Part shown: positions 46,382-60,531 of the stretch, piece by piece
Position numbering within the stretch: the first letter of the stretch is position 1
Layout of the letters: the number at the start of each line of letters is the position of its first letter
Assembly (NCBI GenBank): GCA_006386115.1
Contig: VFIW01000030.1
Location: 248,001-312,000 of the forward strand
Length of the DNA: 64,000 bases
Direction of reading: 5' to 3'
From: Globisporangium splendens
Taxonomy: Eukaryota > Oomycota > Peronosporomycetes > Pythiales > Pythiaceae
Made by a program: the position numbers and the translations under genes
The notes under the pieces: model-generated
Database searches by the model: none
Told to the model about the DNA's origin: nothing
What the model saw: the letters and a program-made list of their open reading frames with translations, nothing else

Positions 46382-49300
46382 GGAGACGAGAGACACGTTT
46401 CACGTGCTTTTTTCTTTCTTTCTGGTGTTCGCTGTCTGTGTGGCTGTTTGTCTATGCAGCTTGCGTGCGTACGTGTTGCAAGGGTGAAGTAACACACACA
46501 CACACAAAGAGGGGGATCAACAAACAAAACTTGCAGACGTGCGTCCTGGGGAGGGAATCGACAAGTGGTTGGTGCGTGGTTCTTCCTTCTTCTTCGGGTT
46601 TCTGTGCTGATCCGAGCCAGAGTCGTGCCACACGACAAACGTATATTCGGACCGACTCACGCGATTTGTCTGTTGTGTATCGGCAGTGGGACTGAACAGA
46701 GTACGGACGCCAGACTCCCACACTTATCTCACATCATCACATCTCGTCTGTCAGCCAATCTTTTTTCTTGACGTATTTTACTTTCTCAGCTGCCAGAAAT
46801 GCAGTGCATACAAACATCAAATGAATTGACAATTTGGACACACATACATACAGTATGAAATCGGCCAACTTGTCTGTACACTGGCGGCTGAGCGCTATCA
46901 GATTTCTGTGCTTGTGTTTTGTGGAGGTCAGGCACTCTGGCTGCAGCATAATGCTTACAGTACGATTAAGAAATGTAATCGCTGAAACGCCAGCAAAATA
47001 TACGACCATCCAACAATGCGTTTGATACTCCTCACACAAAAACCAGCATGCTGAACAGAATGGGAAAACCTCGACACCGCAATTTTTGAGTATTATTCAG
47101 TTGCCATATGTAACACTCTGCGTATTTATCGTCTGCACTTGTGGAGCAGGTTTACGGCACGGCAATCGGTTTAGGATCCATCCGCTCATAGAGATGCGGA
47201 CAATAGAGTGAGTGCGAAATAGAGAAAAAGAAAAACAAGCGCGGGTTTGGTCGGTGCTTCACAATCGCAAATGCAAATGGAGTAAACAGCACGCGTCTCA
47301 GACAGTCCGGATCTGTCTTCTTTTGCCAAAAATTGCTCTTGTGCAATTGTGGTTTTGTGAGAGTGACGATTTGCCGTTTTTGTTCCTTTTTCTTTGCACC
47401 GCGTCAAAAGTTACCGTGCCATGTTGTCAATCGGCCCAATTTCTTGCACTGCGAGTGTCTCTTCTCTGTCGCCGCACGTGCGTTGCAGCAAAAGGGTTTC
47501 ACGAAGAGGTGGGGGAAGGATGATGCCCCCACCAACGCGTAAATGGGCAAAACGCTAAGTGGGCCAAGTGGGATGTTACCCAAAACCAGTATATTGGCAA
47601 GATCTCCACTTTACACAACAGTGGTTTGTACTGAAACATGGCAACGAAATGCTGACTGCGGACACACACGAGTATGACCCGACAGGCGAGTCGTCTACGG
47701 TACTGGCGTGGGATCACCCGTTGGAATTTTGCGCACTGACGACCTCCCGCCACAAATCGATTTGTGTGTCTGCTGCTGGTGCAAAGCGAGTCGATGTGTG
47801 CGAAGGAAGTTCATGCGCTGTTATCAAAAATGCGGGCAACTTGCCGGGAGACCGTCGGGGACCAAGCAGCGGATTGTCACAGTACCAGAAAGCAAGGGGG
47901 AAACAACTCCACACCTGCATCGGCACCGACGCTGACTGTCAGCACCACTGAAAAAGAGTTGCGAAAAGTTGCTGATGTTCTGTAAACGCGGTTTTGTTTC
48001 ATTTGTTCGTGGACTGGATACCGTGCAACATGTTGAAGCCGCGCCTCAACTGCTTTGTGTTCATCAACAACTTGTGAACATTCTTGTTGAAGGACACTCC
48101 GCACGTGCTGGTTGCTTGCTGTACGGTGACACATCTAACGACAACCGAACAGCAGTGCCGAACAGTGCAAGTATCGCAGCCTCTGATCTTGTCGACGCGC
48201 AATGTGAATCCATTGTCCAGGAAAAATGCAAGATGGCGTTACTCCATGTTTGGTGATCGCACTTCATATCTTCAGGATAAATGAAGGCAGGTAAAGTGAG
48301 GATTTGGGGATAACTTGCGGATCTCGTCATTCCTCTCTCTCACTCTCTCTTTTTCCTTTCTTCAGCCGTGCGACGGGGGAAAATGCGAAGGAAAACAGAA
48401 AGAAAAAAAAGGTAAAGATCGATCATGGTAACCAAGACAGCTCTTGAGTCAAGCGAGGGGTGGATTGATTCGACATCCAAATGTCCATAGAGACGAATTC
48501 AATACCGTAAATGGAGGACTCATGCATTTAATTGGTACATATCTTTGCCTTTCGGTCTCCACATCTTTGCTTTGCTTTCTTCTTCTCGCCAATTGCTGTC
48601 CGTTTGCTTTCTTTGTCAGCTGAATCCATGCAGAGTTCAGACAACACACGCAAGTGCGGGAAGACAGCACAACACGCAGCTGCGAGCGTTGCAAATCCGC
48701 GCGGATTTGCCTGTGCGAGTTGACCAACTCGGATCAAGACTGCCGTGGAATGGACACATCGGTTGCATGCAGTTCTCGCCTGTACATATCCTACGACCAG
48801 CGAGCGAGCAAGCGAACTTGACACTTCCCGTCCCTTTTTGTGCTCCATGCCAGTCAGCATGGGTGTGTACTGCTTTAAGCGAGAGAGACAGTTTATGCAT
48901 ACTCCAGTTAGTATTCCAAAGCGCACTGGAAGCAAACGCAAAAAAGATTGATCCATTCCTTCATGCATCTGTTCTTTTGTGGTTTCTGCGCTCTGACAAA
49001 GAGAAAGAGCAAGAAAAGTCGGCACCTGACGAATTGCCCACAAAGAAGAGCCATCAATCGCCAAGCAGTCATCTTCCAAGAGGCGAAGTGCTCGCAGAGC
49101 AAAGCCAACTTGTGACTGGCGCTTTTCATTCTTACGCGTCTGGGTGGTGAGCAGCGCTCACTTCTCTTTTGCAACTGTCGCCACAACGTCTGCAATTGCT
49201 TTCTTTTGTCAACGCAAGGTGCTGCAAGCCAATTATTTAACAAGACGCAGTGTGATGAAACTCATTTGTGTAACTGGCACACAGTTACTCTACTGGTGCA

Positions 49301-51015
49301 GTTATTGTTGCAGGTGTGATGTGCGTCCGCGAGTCTTTGTCGCCATCTGATTCATACAGCAGGTAAGAACAACTTTCAGTCGGCCAGCGGATGCTATGAC
49401 GATAATTGCAATTTGCAAAAATGCACTTTGCAAATGTAAACGTGCTCCATGACGGCATCCACGATTATGTGGAGTCGCTATGTGACAATTGAATGCCAGT
49501 GTGAATGCGAGTTGCGTGTATGTAAACGAACTCGGTCTGTAAACGCATTTTGGATCGAGCGTTTCGTTCTTCAACAAAAACGAACTCGGCTGATAATAAT
49601 GGAGAGATCCGAGATCCAGATTGCATTGGTCTTCTCGCACCAACGAGACACCAACCGAGTTGAACGTACCACAGCACGCTTGTGTAACTCGTGAAGTAAC
49701 ATTTGTCAAGTGCGAATTTTGTGCTCTATTGCTGTTGCGATCCGCATTTTCCCAGCATGCTACGAATGTTTTCCTGAAGTTGGCGCGAAACGTTCAGTTG
49801 ATACGGAGCTGCATGTGTGATGCGCTCGCTTGTTTCACTGCGAATCAGACTGGCCATTGGTCCAATCGCCACAGGGCTGTCACAACTGAAGCAGCTCGGA
49901 CCTGTCGACGGATGAGTGACGGGAGCGTAACTCGAAGGCTTTGGGTTCTTTTTTTTTCTGTTCATTTTGTGCATTCTCGTGATCTTTTTGCGGGCTTTGG
50001 ACGTGCACAGTTCTTTTTCTGCTGCACGCATCATTGGCAGCAGTTGATGTGTGTGAGCTGCACGCTGTCGACGGACGCCTTCGTTTTCGCTTGGTCCACG
50101 TTGCTGGGTGCTGGCAAATCCCACAACGCGGTTGCTGCAGAGCATTTGCACATGCAGACGGATGCTTTAGGCGGGGATGAGAGCGCCACGAAAGACTCGA
50201 TTAGCCTTCACAGCTCACCCGCACTCGGTGTCCGGGACAACTTCAGAGGAAAGCAAAGAACGCAAACCGCAGAGTTCGAGCCCTTGTCGAAGGATTTTCT
50301 CAAGCTTTGCCTGCATACGGTAGAGCAACTGGGAATCGTGAAGGGCTGCAGTCTCGCACTATTCCTGATGCTGCTTGTCAAGGCGCCACGACTGCCGCCA
50401 CGTAGATGCATCTGTAGGAGTCCGTGCCTCTGGTGCTGCTCGCTTCATTGCGAATCAGACTGGGGCTGAATGCTTGGGTTTTGCAAAGCATCAGCAAATG
50501 CGCACAACACATCACAAACGATGCGCCAAAGCGTCAGCGGTCATTCGTCCAATCACTGGTCTGCTCCATGTCGACGGAGGAGTGGCATCTCAGAAGGAGG
50601 TAGGTGAGCTTAGAGTAAATTCTTCTTTTTCCTTGCATTCTCGAGTTCTGTTTGCGGTTTACGCCACATCGAGCGTGACAACTGTTGGCCTGGAGCCCCG
50701 CAGTGTCGACGGACAGGTTTCCATTTTTTTGGCTTCGTCCACAAGTTGCCGAGTGCTTGGCACTCATACACACGATTTGATGAACGGATCTGGAGGGCTC
50801 AGACCTGCGCACAGTAGACGGATGCGTGGCCGTATGCAATAGAAAAAGAGCGTCACGGCTTTGCAGTCGCACCCACCGTCTTTACCTCCCAGGAACTGCA
50901 GTGGTAGCTCCTGAAAATACCATCATTGCTTGCAAATGGCACACTGTTGTAGCTCTCGACCAGTGCTCTTGCTGCGAACTGCTTTCGTCTTCCGTACGAA
51001 CCACTGAAAGCAAGG
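46382..51015. other. 4.6-kb gene-poor region
   Basis: No intact gene was recognised on either strand. Open frames at 47559-47985 (+) are overlapping and partly Cys-rich (CVCCWCKASRCV) without a known match. A purine-rich run lies at 48369-48414. Two diverged copies of a ~300-bp segment lie at 49830-50115 and 50440-50765. The region is probably made of old repeats and regulatory sequence. Confidence 0.45.
49830..50830. repeat. Diverged direct duplication of a ~300-bp segment
   Basis: Both copies (about 49830-50115 and 50440-50765) show in the same order CGCTTN(0-3)CAYTGCGAATCAGACTGG, then CATTSGTCCAATC, then TGTCGACGGA, a T-rich tract with GCATTCTCG, a second TGTCGACGGA and finally GTCCAC...TTGC..GTGCTKGGC. 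A third partial copy (GCTCAGACCTG...GACGGATG) begins near 50799. Neither copy has a convincing coding frame. Confidence 0.7.
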
Positions 51016-53721
51016 TCACGAGTGCTGGAAGGTGCGTGTCGTCAACGCCAGTGGGTACCGAGCTTCGCCGCTTGGATCACGGGTCTCGCAATTCACGGTG
51101 CCGCTCGCCATGCCACCACCACCGCCGCCACTACCTGCGGGAGCTGTGCCACCACCTCCGCTACCTGCGGGAGTTGTACCCTCTGCGCTGCTCGTTCCAG
51201 TCGCACCCATGCCGCTTCCACCTGAGCTGGTTGCACTTGACGTGGCGCTGGCAGCGAGTTCAGCGATGCAGAATGGCGTGTTGTACGCGCACACAACGAA
51301 GGCGCCGGCCATAGTCTGCATGACCGAGTACACCCACGACGGGATCTCGGAGACATTCGTATTCTCGATCGACAATGTCAGGAGACCCGACTTCATGCCT
51401 GCTTCCGGGAGCTCGGACAGCAACGCGTTCCCGCTGAGCACCAAGTCGACCCACGCAAACTGGGAGCTCGACATGTTGGACGGCAATGTCGTGATCTTGG
51501 CTCCCACCAAGGAGACGTCGTCCGCGCGAATCTCCAGCAGCACGAGTGGGAACTCGGTGAAATCGCAGTACTCAAAGTACATGATCGTCATCGGCTGCCA
51601 CTTTTCTGCAAGAGACGACGGCAAGTACGTCAAGTTGGACGTGGAAACTTGAATATCGGTCAGTGGGCTCGGCAGCTCCTGTTGCAGCCCAAGTGGGAAC
51701 TCGGTCATGTTCACATGCACGAGGCAAATGGACACCAGCGATGTGTGGTCGGCAGAATTCAACGATGCCGTCGAGTCCCACGACGCAATCGTCGAGTTGT
51801 AGAGCAAGAACTTGAGCAAATTCGGAAAGTTTCGTAACTCGGGAGGCATTTCGACCGCGGGACAATTCGAGATGATGAGCGCAGAGAGACTGTCGTTATG
51901 CAGAATCGACAAGTCGCTCGACGCCACTGTGCCGACTTGGCCCTGCTCACGGCAATCAAAGTTGTACGATGCGCACGCAAAGGTAGTGGCAAACCACGGC
52001 CGGAGCGGGAGTTTGCACGCTGGAACGTCGGTACTGATGGAAACGTGGCGTGCATGCAGATAGATCACAAGCACAGCGATTCCCCAGGACGTGAACACGA
52101 CATGGACGAGCTTCTTGCCTTTCCCCGGGTACTCGACCTGCTTTTTTGGAAAGGAATTGACTTTTTTCTTCACCAGATCATGGTCGCCGTCTTTGACTGG
52201 GGGATCCTTGGCTCCAGGTGGATAGCTGCTCTCGAGAAGATGCTTTTGCCGCACGATGAGTTTCTTGATGTTCTTCATGCAGCTCCACAGACTGTGGTGC
52301 GGCACGAGCTTTGAAAAGAGATCCTTGCCCGGCATCGCAAAGAGCATGCGGTTCTCACGGACCATGTTCACGAACCATTGGGGATCGTACAGATTGTCGG
52401 AGGGAAAAGAGAGCGAGTCTTGGTCAAACACTTGCGCGTATGGCAGGAACACGACGAGCGGGATGAGGATCGCGCTTCCTGCGTCCAGGAGACCATCGAG
52501 CGTAAGGCACACCACGCGCGTGTTGCAGAATCGGCGTCGACCAGAAGTTCACGACGACCAAGGACATGAAGAACGCATTGATCCAGGGGCGTGCAAACAA
52601 CGTGCTGGAGTTGTACAACTGGTACGACTGTGACGCAATCTCGATCACCTCGCGGATCAAGAACAGGTAGTTGAAGTAGTTGCTTTGCACACTCATGCAG
52701 CCGTGATGGCGGTCGTACAACCTCTTGCGGATGCGAAGCAACGCACGGAAGACACGACGGCCGAATACGCTTACGCGGTGCGGGACCTTGGGTCTCCTCT
52801 TGTTTACTTTCTTCGCAATCCGCAACAATGGTGCAATCGCACGTTGCACCCGCGAGATTCTGGTCTCGCTGGCAGATTTCGACTCCGCGGAATCTGTTCC
52901 AACGACGGAGTCTTCGTTTGATCCTGCTTGATTAACGCCTCGCACCGCGACGACCGATCCAGGCAGCGCCGGAGTGATCTTCTTTGTTCGCGACTGGAAC
53001 CAAAACGACAATTCGCGCGCGTGAAGCGAAAACACCATCATCTTCAGCATCTCGAGGCAGTGGATCGCCCCAAGGATGCTGAACAACCACCCGAGATTCG
53101 CGAGTTGGGCTTGAAGCGACGAACCCAGCAGCTTGTTGTAGTAAATGAGGCTGATGCCTCCAAGGTACGAATACAGCAGGTTGTTCGCAAACAGAAACGC
53201 TGCACACCCAGCGTGAGCGAGCATCAAACCCCACCATACGAGGTAGAATTTCCATCGCGAGAGCTCCAAGACGACGACTTCGTGATCGGGATCGTCAAAC
53301 TGCTGGGTCATGACCAACACGGTGGTCTCCTATCAACGGCAGCGTTCGCCGTGAACAGGTCTTTCTTCTTCTAACTGCTAGACTCGCATCGACAGAGCTT
53401 TGAAGACTACCCAAGCGGTTGGAGAATGGCACGCGTTTGTCTGTTCTCGAAATATACCTCACGCTGCTGCTAAAATTGAAGACTGAGAGCCCTAGTTGGC
53501 GAGAAACGACAGCACAACATCGCAAACGCGTTTGGGTGATCGCCGTCCATCGCAATGCTCGCATCATTCGCTTTCAACGTATTCCAATCAAAGCGTAAAT
53601 ACCTGAGTCGTTCACGCACAGGAGCGAGCTTTTCCACTTCGACTGGAGGAAGAATATCTGCATTTGTGTTTTCCTTTTCCTTTGTGTATCCTTGCACTCG
53701 GGTGCTTTGAACATCTCCCAT
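51016..53721 (-). pseudogene. Oomycete multi-pass membrane protein with LRR region, one frameshift
   Basis: Exons 53721-53603, 53469-53376 and 53329-51016 fit splice signals and phases. The N-terminal half has several membrane helices (FYLVWWGLMLAHAGCAAFLF, YSYLGGISLIYYNKLLG, LANLGWLFSILGAIH, EVIEIASQSYQLYNS). The second half begins VVCLTLDGLLDAGSAILIPL, has another helix (VFTSWGIAVLVIYL) and leucine-rich repeats (LIISNCPAVEMPPELRNFPNLL). It ends in a Gly/Ser/Thr tail with GSGGGG blocks. This arrangement matches a large, oomycete-restricted family of 'transmembrane protein' genes of unknown function. The two halves are in different frames: the change lies near 52505-52530, between FWSTPIL and VVCLTL. 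It is either a pseudogene or a sequence error. The gene starts 20 bp after the stop of the upstream gene. Confidence 0.75.
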
Positions 53722-53741
53722 TCTCTGTGAGGTTTTGCGAG

Positions 53742-56570
53742 TCAGCTAGGGACAGTCATTGAAACACAGCCACTGCTTTCACGAGAAATCACCGGTATCC
53801 GTTTCAGCCGATCCGACACCAGGTTCCCGATCAACAAACTGAGGTCCAGGAACAGCGTTCGAAGCACCATCTCGGCAAGTTTATCGTCCTGACTGCCATC
53901 CTTTCGAGACTGCTGAGCGGTGGCACTTGACTCTTGGGTTGAATGGGGAATGGTCGGAGGGACGATAACAAACCGGACTGACTGGTGTCGCTCTACCAAA
54001 TGGTCTCTTGCTTCGATGACAATGCTCTCGCGAAATGACTCATCGTAGAACACTTGCTGGCAATTGTGAATTGCGATTGTGTGACTTGTTTTGCTGTCGT
54101 GATCGCCATGTTTCTGAGGCGAAGCTCGAGGAAATTCAGGTGAACTTGTAGCATGTTTATCTGGAACTCCACCCACGTCATCGTTGCCCCTTGATTTGCT
54201 TTCATCGAGTTGCTGCAGCTCACTTTTCAGCGAGTACGAATTGTACTGGGGCTTCGATCGATCGCTGGTACTCGGTAGCAGCGGCTTCAGCGACACGCTA
54301 CTCCACATCTGCTCGACGCTGTTTGCCTCATTGCGCACCTGCATGAAGCTCGAAAAGTACTTGAACGAGAATGACGTATCATCGTCGTCTTCCGTCAATG
54401 CGGCTTGATTGTGGTAGCCGCGGTTGTCTTGTTGTTTCGCGGACACAAATCTGTCGTCGCGCTGCGCCAGCATCTCTTCAACCCTGTTCATCTCATCCAA
54501 ATACGATGAAGGACGCTCAGCGCTTCGTTCCTCGATATCAAACTGGTTTGACAGCGTAGATTCTTGATGAAAACTTCCCACAGCACGCACTTGATTTATG
54601 ATATGCGAGGATACTTCGGGCGATGAAAACGAAGGAGCCGAGAGGGACTGCTTCAATACTGCGGTTGACGGTGCATTCGGCAACCAAGGGGTTGATGCTG
54701 CTTGTATAGACGGAAGAAGCCGTGGTGGGTGCGCATGACTATTTCTTGCTTTCGTTGATTTCACGGCTTGTTTTGTCGTCGCACTTGCTTCAGCTGCTGT
54801 CATCTCTATCCACTTCTCACGCAGAGAATGGTATTTCCTGACACAAGGAGTGCACAGCGGCTGGGGTTCGTAGAGTTGATTGCGGTCGCGCTTTGAGATT
54901 TGATGCTGCAGGTGGAAACCCAGCGCTGCTTCAAAATTGGCAAAGCCGCTCGTGAGGCTCACATCTTGTTGTGATGCGTACATGTCGTAAAATTCACAAC
55001 TCAGCAACACTTTCTTGGTCAGATACCCGCTGGGCTCGCTGTGTGATGGATGAGGTGAGACGTGTAGCTGCTCATTGTTGTTAGAAGCGCTGGAGCAGTA
55101 TCGACCAGCGCATCGCCACTTTCTGTGAGCAACACCAACAATAGGCGTGCTGGAGTTGAAGGATTCTTCGAACCGATTTGGAGCAGATTTCACGCGGCAA
55201 TCTTGACCACTTGCCTTTCCAGCAGTCTACGAGGCTGACTTTGGTCGTTGGCGACGCATTTGAAAAGCTTTCACTTGGAGAAGCCACCACTTGCCTTCGT
55301 TGTCTTATAGCAAACCCAGCGCCAACTCCGTTAACGATATCTGCAACAAGGTCTCGATCGTCTGGCTAACTGTAGACGCCAGCAATCGTGGTTCACTCCA
55401 CGATTGAGTCCCTGAACATTTCACGATCTGGCAACCTTCATACGAGGAACCCGTGAATTCCGAGTCGAGACAATCGGTGAGGATCCAGATCCAGGACACT
55501 TTGTCTTTTTTGCGGTACACGGGTCTTGCGATCCACGCTTTTCGATTCCCTGGAGCACTTGCGTTTGAGCCATTCGCTCCCTTGTATGGGACGTATTTCT
55601 GAACAGCGCAGTCGCTTTCAGCTTGCTCGCCGCCACCTCTGGTTGCATTCCACAACTTGTCAACCGCGACTTCGACTTCCTCGATACTTTTCAGCAGAAA
55701 CACTGAGTTACTCTTGCAGTCAGTGTCATCCGCGTATTTACTCACTGCCTTGGCATCGTGGTTCGCGTTCGTCAGCAGCCGTATCAACGCTTTGCGATAC
55801 TCTCTGAAATGCTGTTCAGTGGCATAGAGTTGCACATGAAGTACGAAGGACTCGCCTGATGCCGACAGGTTGTCGCTCTCCGCTGTAAACAACAGCGCAA
55901 GTCGAAAACGAGATTCACCACTGGTTCGCTGTATCAACGTCGGCGGGAATCGAACTGGGAACGACGAAATCTCGCATTTGCTACTGGTGTCATGGTTGGG
56001 ATTTCGACCGTTGACTCGCGTTGAGCCCATGCTATTTAATGCGACGTGGATAAGCAATCTGAGGAACGCGAGTCCAGGCTGATGCGGCGCGTGATATTGA
56101 TAGCTGCTGCAGTTTGCTTCGTTTGCGATTTGCTGGTGACGCCGCAGTTGAGCTTCTTGAATATTGGCAGCATTCGTGGAGGCAGATGGCCGGAGCGTCG
56201 GAAGTTGTACTTCCTGCTTGCATGGGATGACAATTAGCAGGAGTCCCACCATTTCATGTTCGCAACGTGATGAATCTGGGTTTACCTTTCTTGCAGCAAC
56301 GTGCTTTGACGCACTCGCTTCCGTTGGCTGAACCAAATGCGCAAACTGCTTCTTCTTCCGTTTGCCGACGCCTCCTTTTCGCTTAAGCGACTTCACCACT
56401 TTGGCTGGATTGTCGTCGTAGAGATCTTTCAACCACGCATTGTACACACCCTTCAAATGTGGGTCAGTGACACCGCCGTGGCGACCACCAGCAGTAGCAG
56501 TGCTCTTGACGCCACGTTCGTCCATTGCGTCACTGTTGCTGCGAGGCGGTGCTTCTGGTGCTGCCTCCAT
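53742..56570 (-). CDS. Large protein of unknown function with Cys pairs
   Basis: Start ATG at 56570 (MEAAPEAPP). Exon 1 (56570-56286) joins exon 2 (from 56216 or 56213) by a ~70-nt intron (GTAAAC...GCAAG or GCAG). Exon 2 runs to about 55360. A further exon enters near 55220-55170 and runs to the stop at 53742; that junction is not resolved. The N-terminus has a charged segment (HLKGVYNAWLKDLYDDNPAKVV, then GKRKKKQF). The middle is globular (RFRLALLFTAESDN; HFREYRKALIRLLTN). Beyond the uncertain junction, Cys residues (CAGRYCSS ... LCTPCVRKYH) could form a zinc site. The last third is Ser/Gln-rich. The family was not recognised, and it could be two genes. Confidence 0.55.
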
Positions 56571-56805
56571 GGCTTCCTCTGCGTCAGGACTTCTGCACCA
56601 AGGTCTGGCAAAGAAAAGTTAGTATAAATACACACACTCGGCTATAGTTGCACGCATCTCCACATGATGAACACAGCAGGAACTAGAATCACATCGCGAT
56701 TGGCATTCGGTACTTTACCAAGTTCTGTGAGGGATCCTTTTCTTCGTCCATGTTGCTTTCACAGTCTATGTCTCTAGGCGAAAAACCAAAATTGCGTTAA
56801 TGCGT

Positions 56806-57531
56806 TCACCACCCATACTTTTCGAACTGGAAGAGCTCCAGCGACGTGATGATGTCGTCCGCGTGCTGGAACAGCACCTCGCGCTCTTCGGCAGTTTCAA
56901 AGACGCGCGGATCTGGGATCGCGACGACGCGCATGCTGGCAGACTTCCCTGCTTGCACGCCCAGAACCGAGTCTTCAAACACGACGCAATGCGGGATCGT
57001 CGCAGCCTCCCCGGCCGCCGCCGTCTCACCAGAAGTCTTCTCGAACAAGCGCTTCGCTGCGAGCAAGAAGATATCGGGCTCAGGTTTGCCGCACTTCACC
57101 TCTGGGTCGTTCCCGCACACGATCACGGAAAAGTAGGAAAACAGCTCGTCGTGGTACTTGCGCTTGACGGCGACCGCCATCGAGCTCGATGACGTCGCCA
57201 GTGCGATCGGCACCTTGCGCGCATGCAATTCGCGCAGCAGCTGGATGCTCCCGGGCAGCATCTCGACTTCGGACATCATGCTGTGCATGTTCTCCTCCCA
57301 CTGCCGCGCGAGTTCCTCGGGTGCGATGAGGCCGTGCAGGTCGAGCGCGTCGAGCACCATGCGCGTCCATTCCGCGCTCGGGCGGCCCAGAATGGACTTG
57401 TGCAACGCGGGCGTGTGCGCCTTGCCGAAGACGGACACCACCTGGTGGATGGCGCGGTGGCTGATGCCCTCGGTGTCCAGCAGCGTGCCGTCCAGGTCGA
57501 AGACCGCGCCGTAGAGCCGAGTCACAGTCAT
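56806..57531 (-). CDS. HAD-superfamily phosphatase (pseudouridine-5'-phosphatase-like)
   Basis: An intronless frame of 241 residues. HAD motif I FDLDGTLLDTE carries Asp12 and Asp14. Motif II is in ALATSSSS, the Lys motif in KCGKPEPDIFLLA, and motif IV in CVVFEDSVLGVQAG. A helical cap domain lies between motifs I and II. Length and sequence are closest to HDHD1/PUDP and related plant and bacterial phosphatases that hydrolyse small phosphomonoesters such as pseudouridine 5'-phosphate or sugar phosphates. The exact substrate cannot be told. No targeting signal was seen, so it is presumed cytosolic. Confidence 0.92.
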   Translation of the reverse strand: MTVTRLYGAVFDLDGTLLDTEGISHRAIHQVVSVFGKAHTPALHKSILGRPSAEWTRMVLDALDLHGLIAPEELARQWEENMHSMMSEVEMLPGSIQLLRELHARKVPIALATSSSSMAVAVKRKYHDELFSYFSVIVCGNDPEVKCGKPEPDIFLLAAKRLFEKTSGETAAAGEAATIPHCVVFEDSVLGVQAGKSASMRVVAIPDPRVFETAEEREVLFQHADDIITSLELFQFEKYGW

Positions 57532-58150
57532 GCTGCGGAAATGTGGGTGCTGCTTGGTGCCAGAGTTGCCGTTTGAGTGAGTGAGTGAGTGAGCGCATTG
57601 TGATCTGGCTTTGTGGCGGCAAGGGCTCCCAGGGAGTCAAAAAGTGATCATCATCCGTCGTGGGGATCCGAGTGTTTGTCCATGCTGTCGAATGGCTACA
57701 TTCGTGCACTTCCCTTTCACAAGAGGTGCTGTCTCGACAAGATACTCGTCCCTAAAGACCTCGTAATGCAGAGAAGGATGCGCATATGCTGATTGCCATA
57801 CTAGCGCGCAATATTCTCGTCCAACCGAAAGCGCACTTCGCAATCTGCATCAAGTTCGAGCGCATGCATCCCGTATTGAGGATGCAGACACTCCCATAGT
57901 GGTGCCGTTGGAAAGTTGCCTCTTGAGTGTGGTCTGACCACGGCAACAACTACGAGAAGGTCCAAAGTGCACGACTTTGGGATTTTTTACTCAGGTTATC
58001 GTTGAGAGTGAACTATGGAAAAATGGGACCCTTGTGTGCTTTCCTCGATGCGGAATGACACCGTCTACCAAAGGCACTGCGTGTGCCTGGCAAGATAGAA
58101 AAGAATGCACACACGTGGTCCACTATTGCTCTACACATGGACTCGTTTGT
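57532..58150. other. Intergenic spacer
   Basis: The 5' flank of the HAD gene and 3' flank of RBBP4, both leftward. A GAGT tetranucleotide repeat lies at 57574-57593. No gene seen. Confidence 0.5.
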
Positions 58151-59812
<1,662 letters not shown>

Positions 59813-60531
59813 ATGAAGCGAAGTGAGTGCTGGTGTTATGTTACGTGCACTTGAGCGAACAAAGCGCGTGCTGATCTCGTGTGCATATATGTAACGACGT
59901 TGCCCTTCTTAGCGCTGCTGCTGTCGGTGTTCGGCGTGCTGTTCCTGCTGGCGCTGGCCGGCGTGATCCTCGAAGCGGCTCTGTATCCAACACAATGGGG
60001 TTTGTTTGTCTGTAAGTGATGTGGATCTTGTGTGGCGTTCAATGCTATCTATCCATCAATAGTGTTGCTAACTGGATCGCGGGGCTTTGTCTGCGGCATG
60101 CGTAGTGTTTCCGTACGTGCTGTTGCCCGTGACTGCAGCTGCCTGTGCAACCCTCGGCGACAGCGAAGAAATGAGGTATGCTGAACCTGCATGGTGTTGT
60201 GCTGGACAGGGATTCCAACGGCAGCTCGCTAATGCTTGTAATGCTGTTGTCTTCGTGTATTCCATAGTATCTATACAAACTTCGGGTGCTTCTTTGAGTC
60301 GTTCTTTTGGGTCTCGGCGTTTGCGGTGCCGTCGCTGCTCTACCGTGTCGATGCTGTGCGCTGGCTTCCGTTTACAAATGAAGCATGCGTGCTGATTCTA
60401 TACTCACATTGTTAACTGTTTCATGTGCTATGCTGTAGATCAATCAATCGCAGCTCTGGTGGCTGCTTTCGTCCGATGTGTTCGTGTTCGCATCCTTCGT
60501 GGGTCTGGCATGGGTCAGCAATTCCGATTGA
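59813..60531 (+). CDS. VPS55: VPS55 / LEPROT family endosomal membrane protein
   Basis: Five small exons (59813-59822, 59913-60011, 60106-60175, 60268-60355, 60439-60531) give 119 residues. The first exon codes only three residues plus one base. The four membrane helices of the family are visible: SVFGVLFLLALAGVILEA, WGLFVLFPYVLLPV (a close match to the VPS55 'LF.PYVLLPIP' core), FESFFWVSAFAVPSLL and VFVFASFVGLAWV. Length is similar to human LEPROT (131) and yeast Vps55 (140). The protein works with VPS68 or receptors in late-endosome-to-vacuole transport. Single short exons made it easy to miss, but all phases close and the stop is at 60529. Confidence 0.92.
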
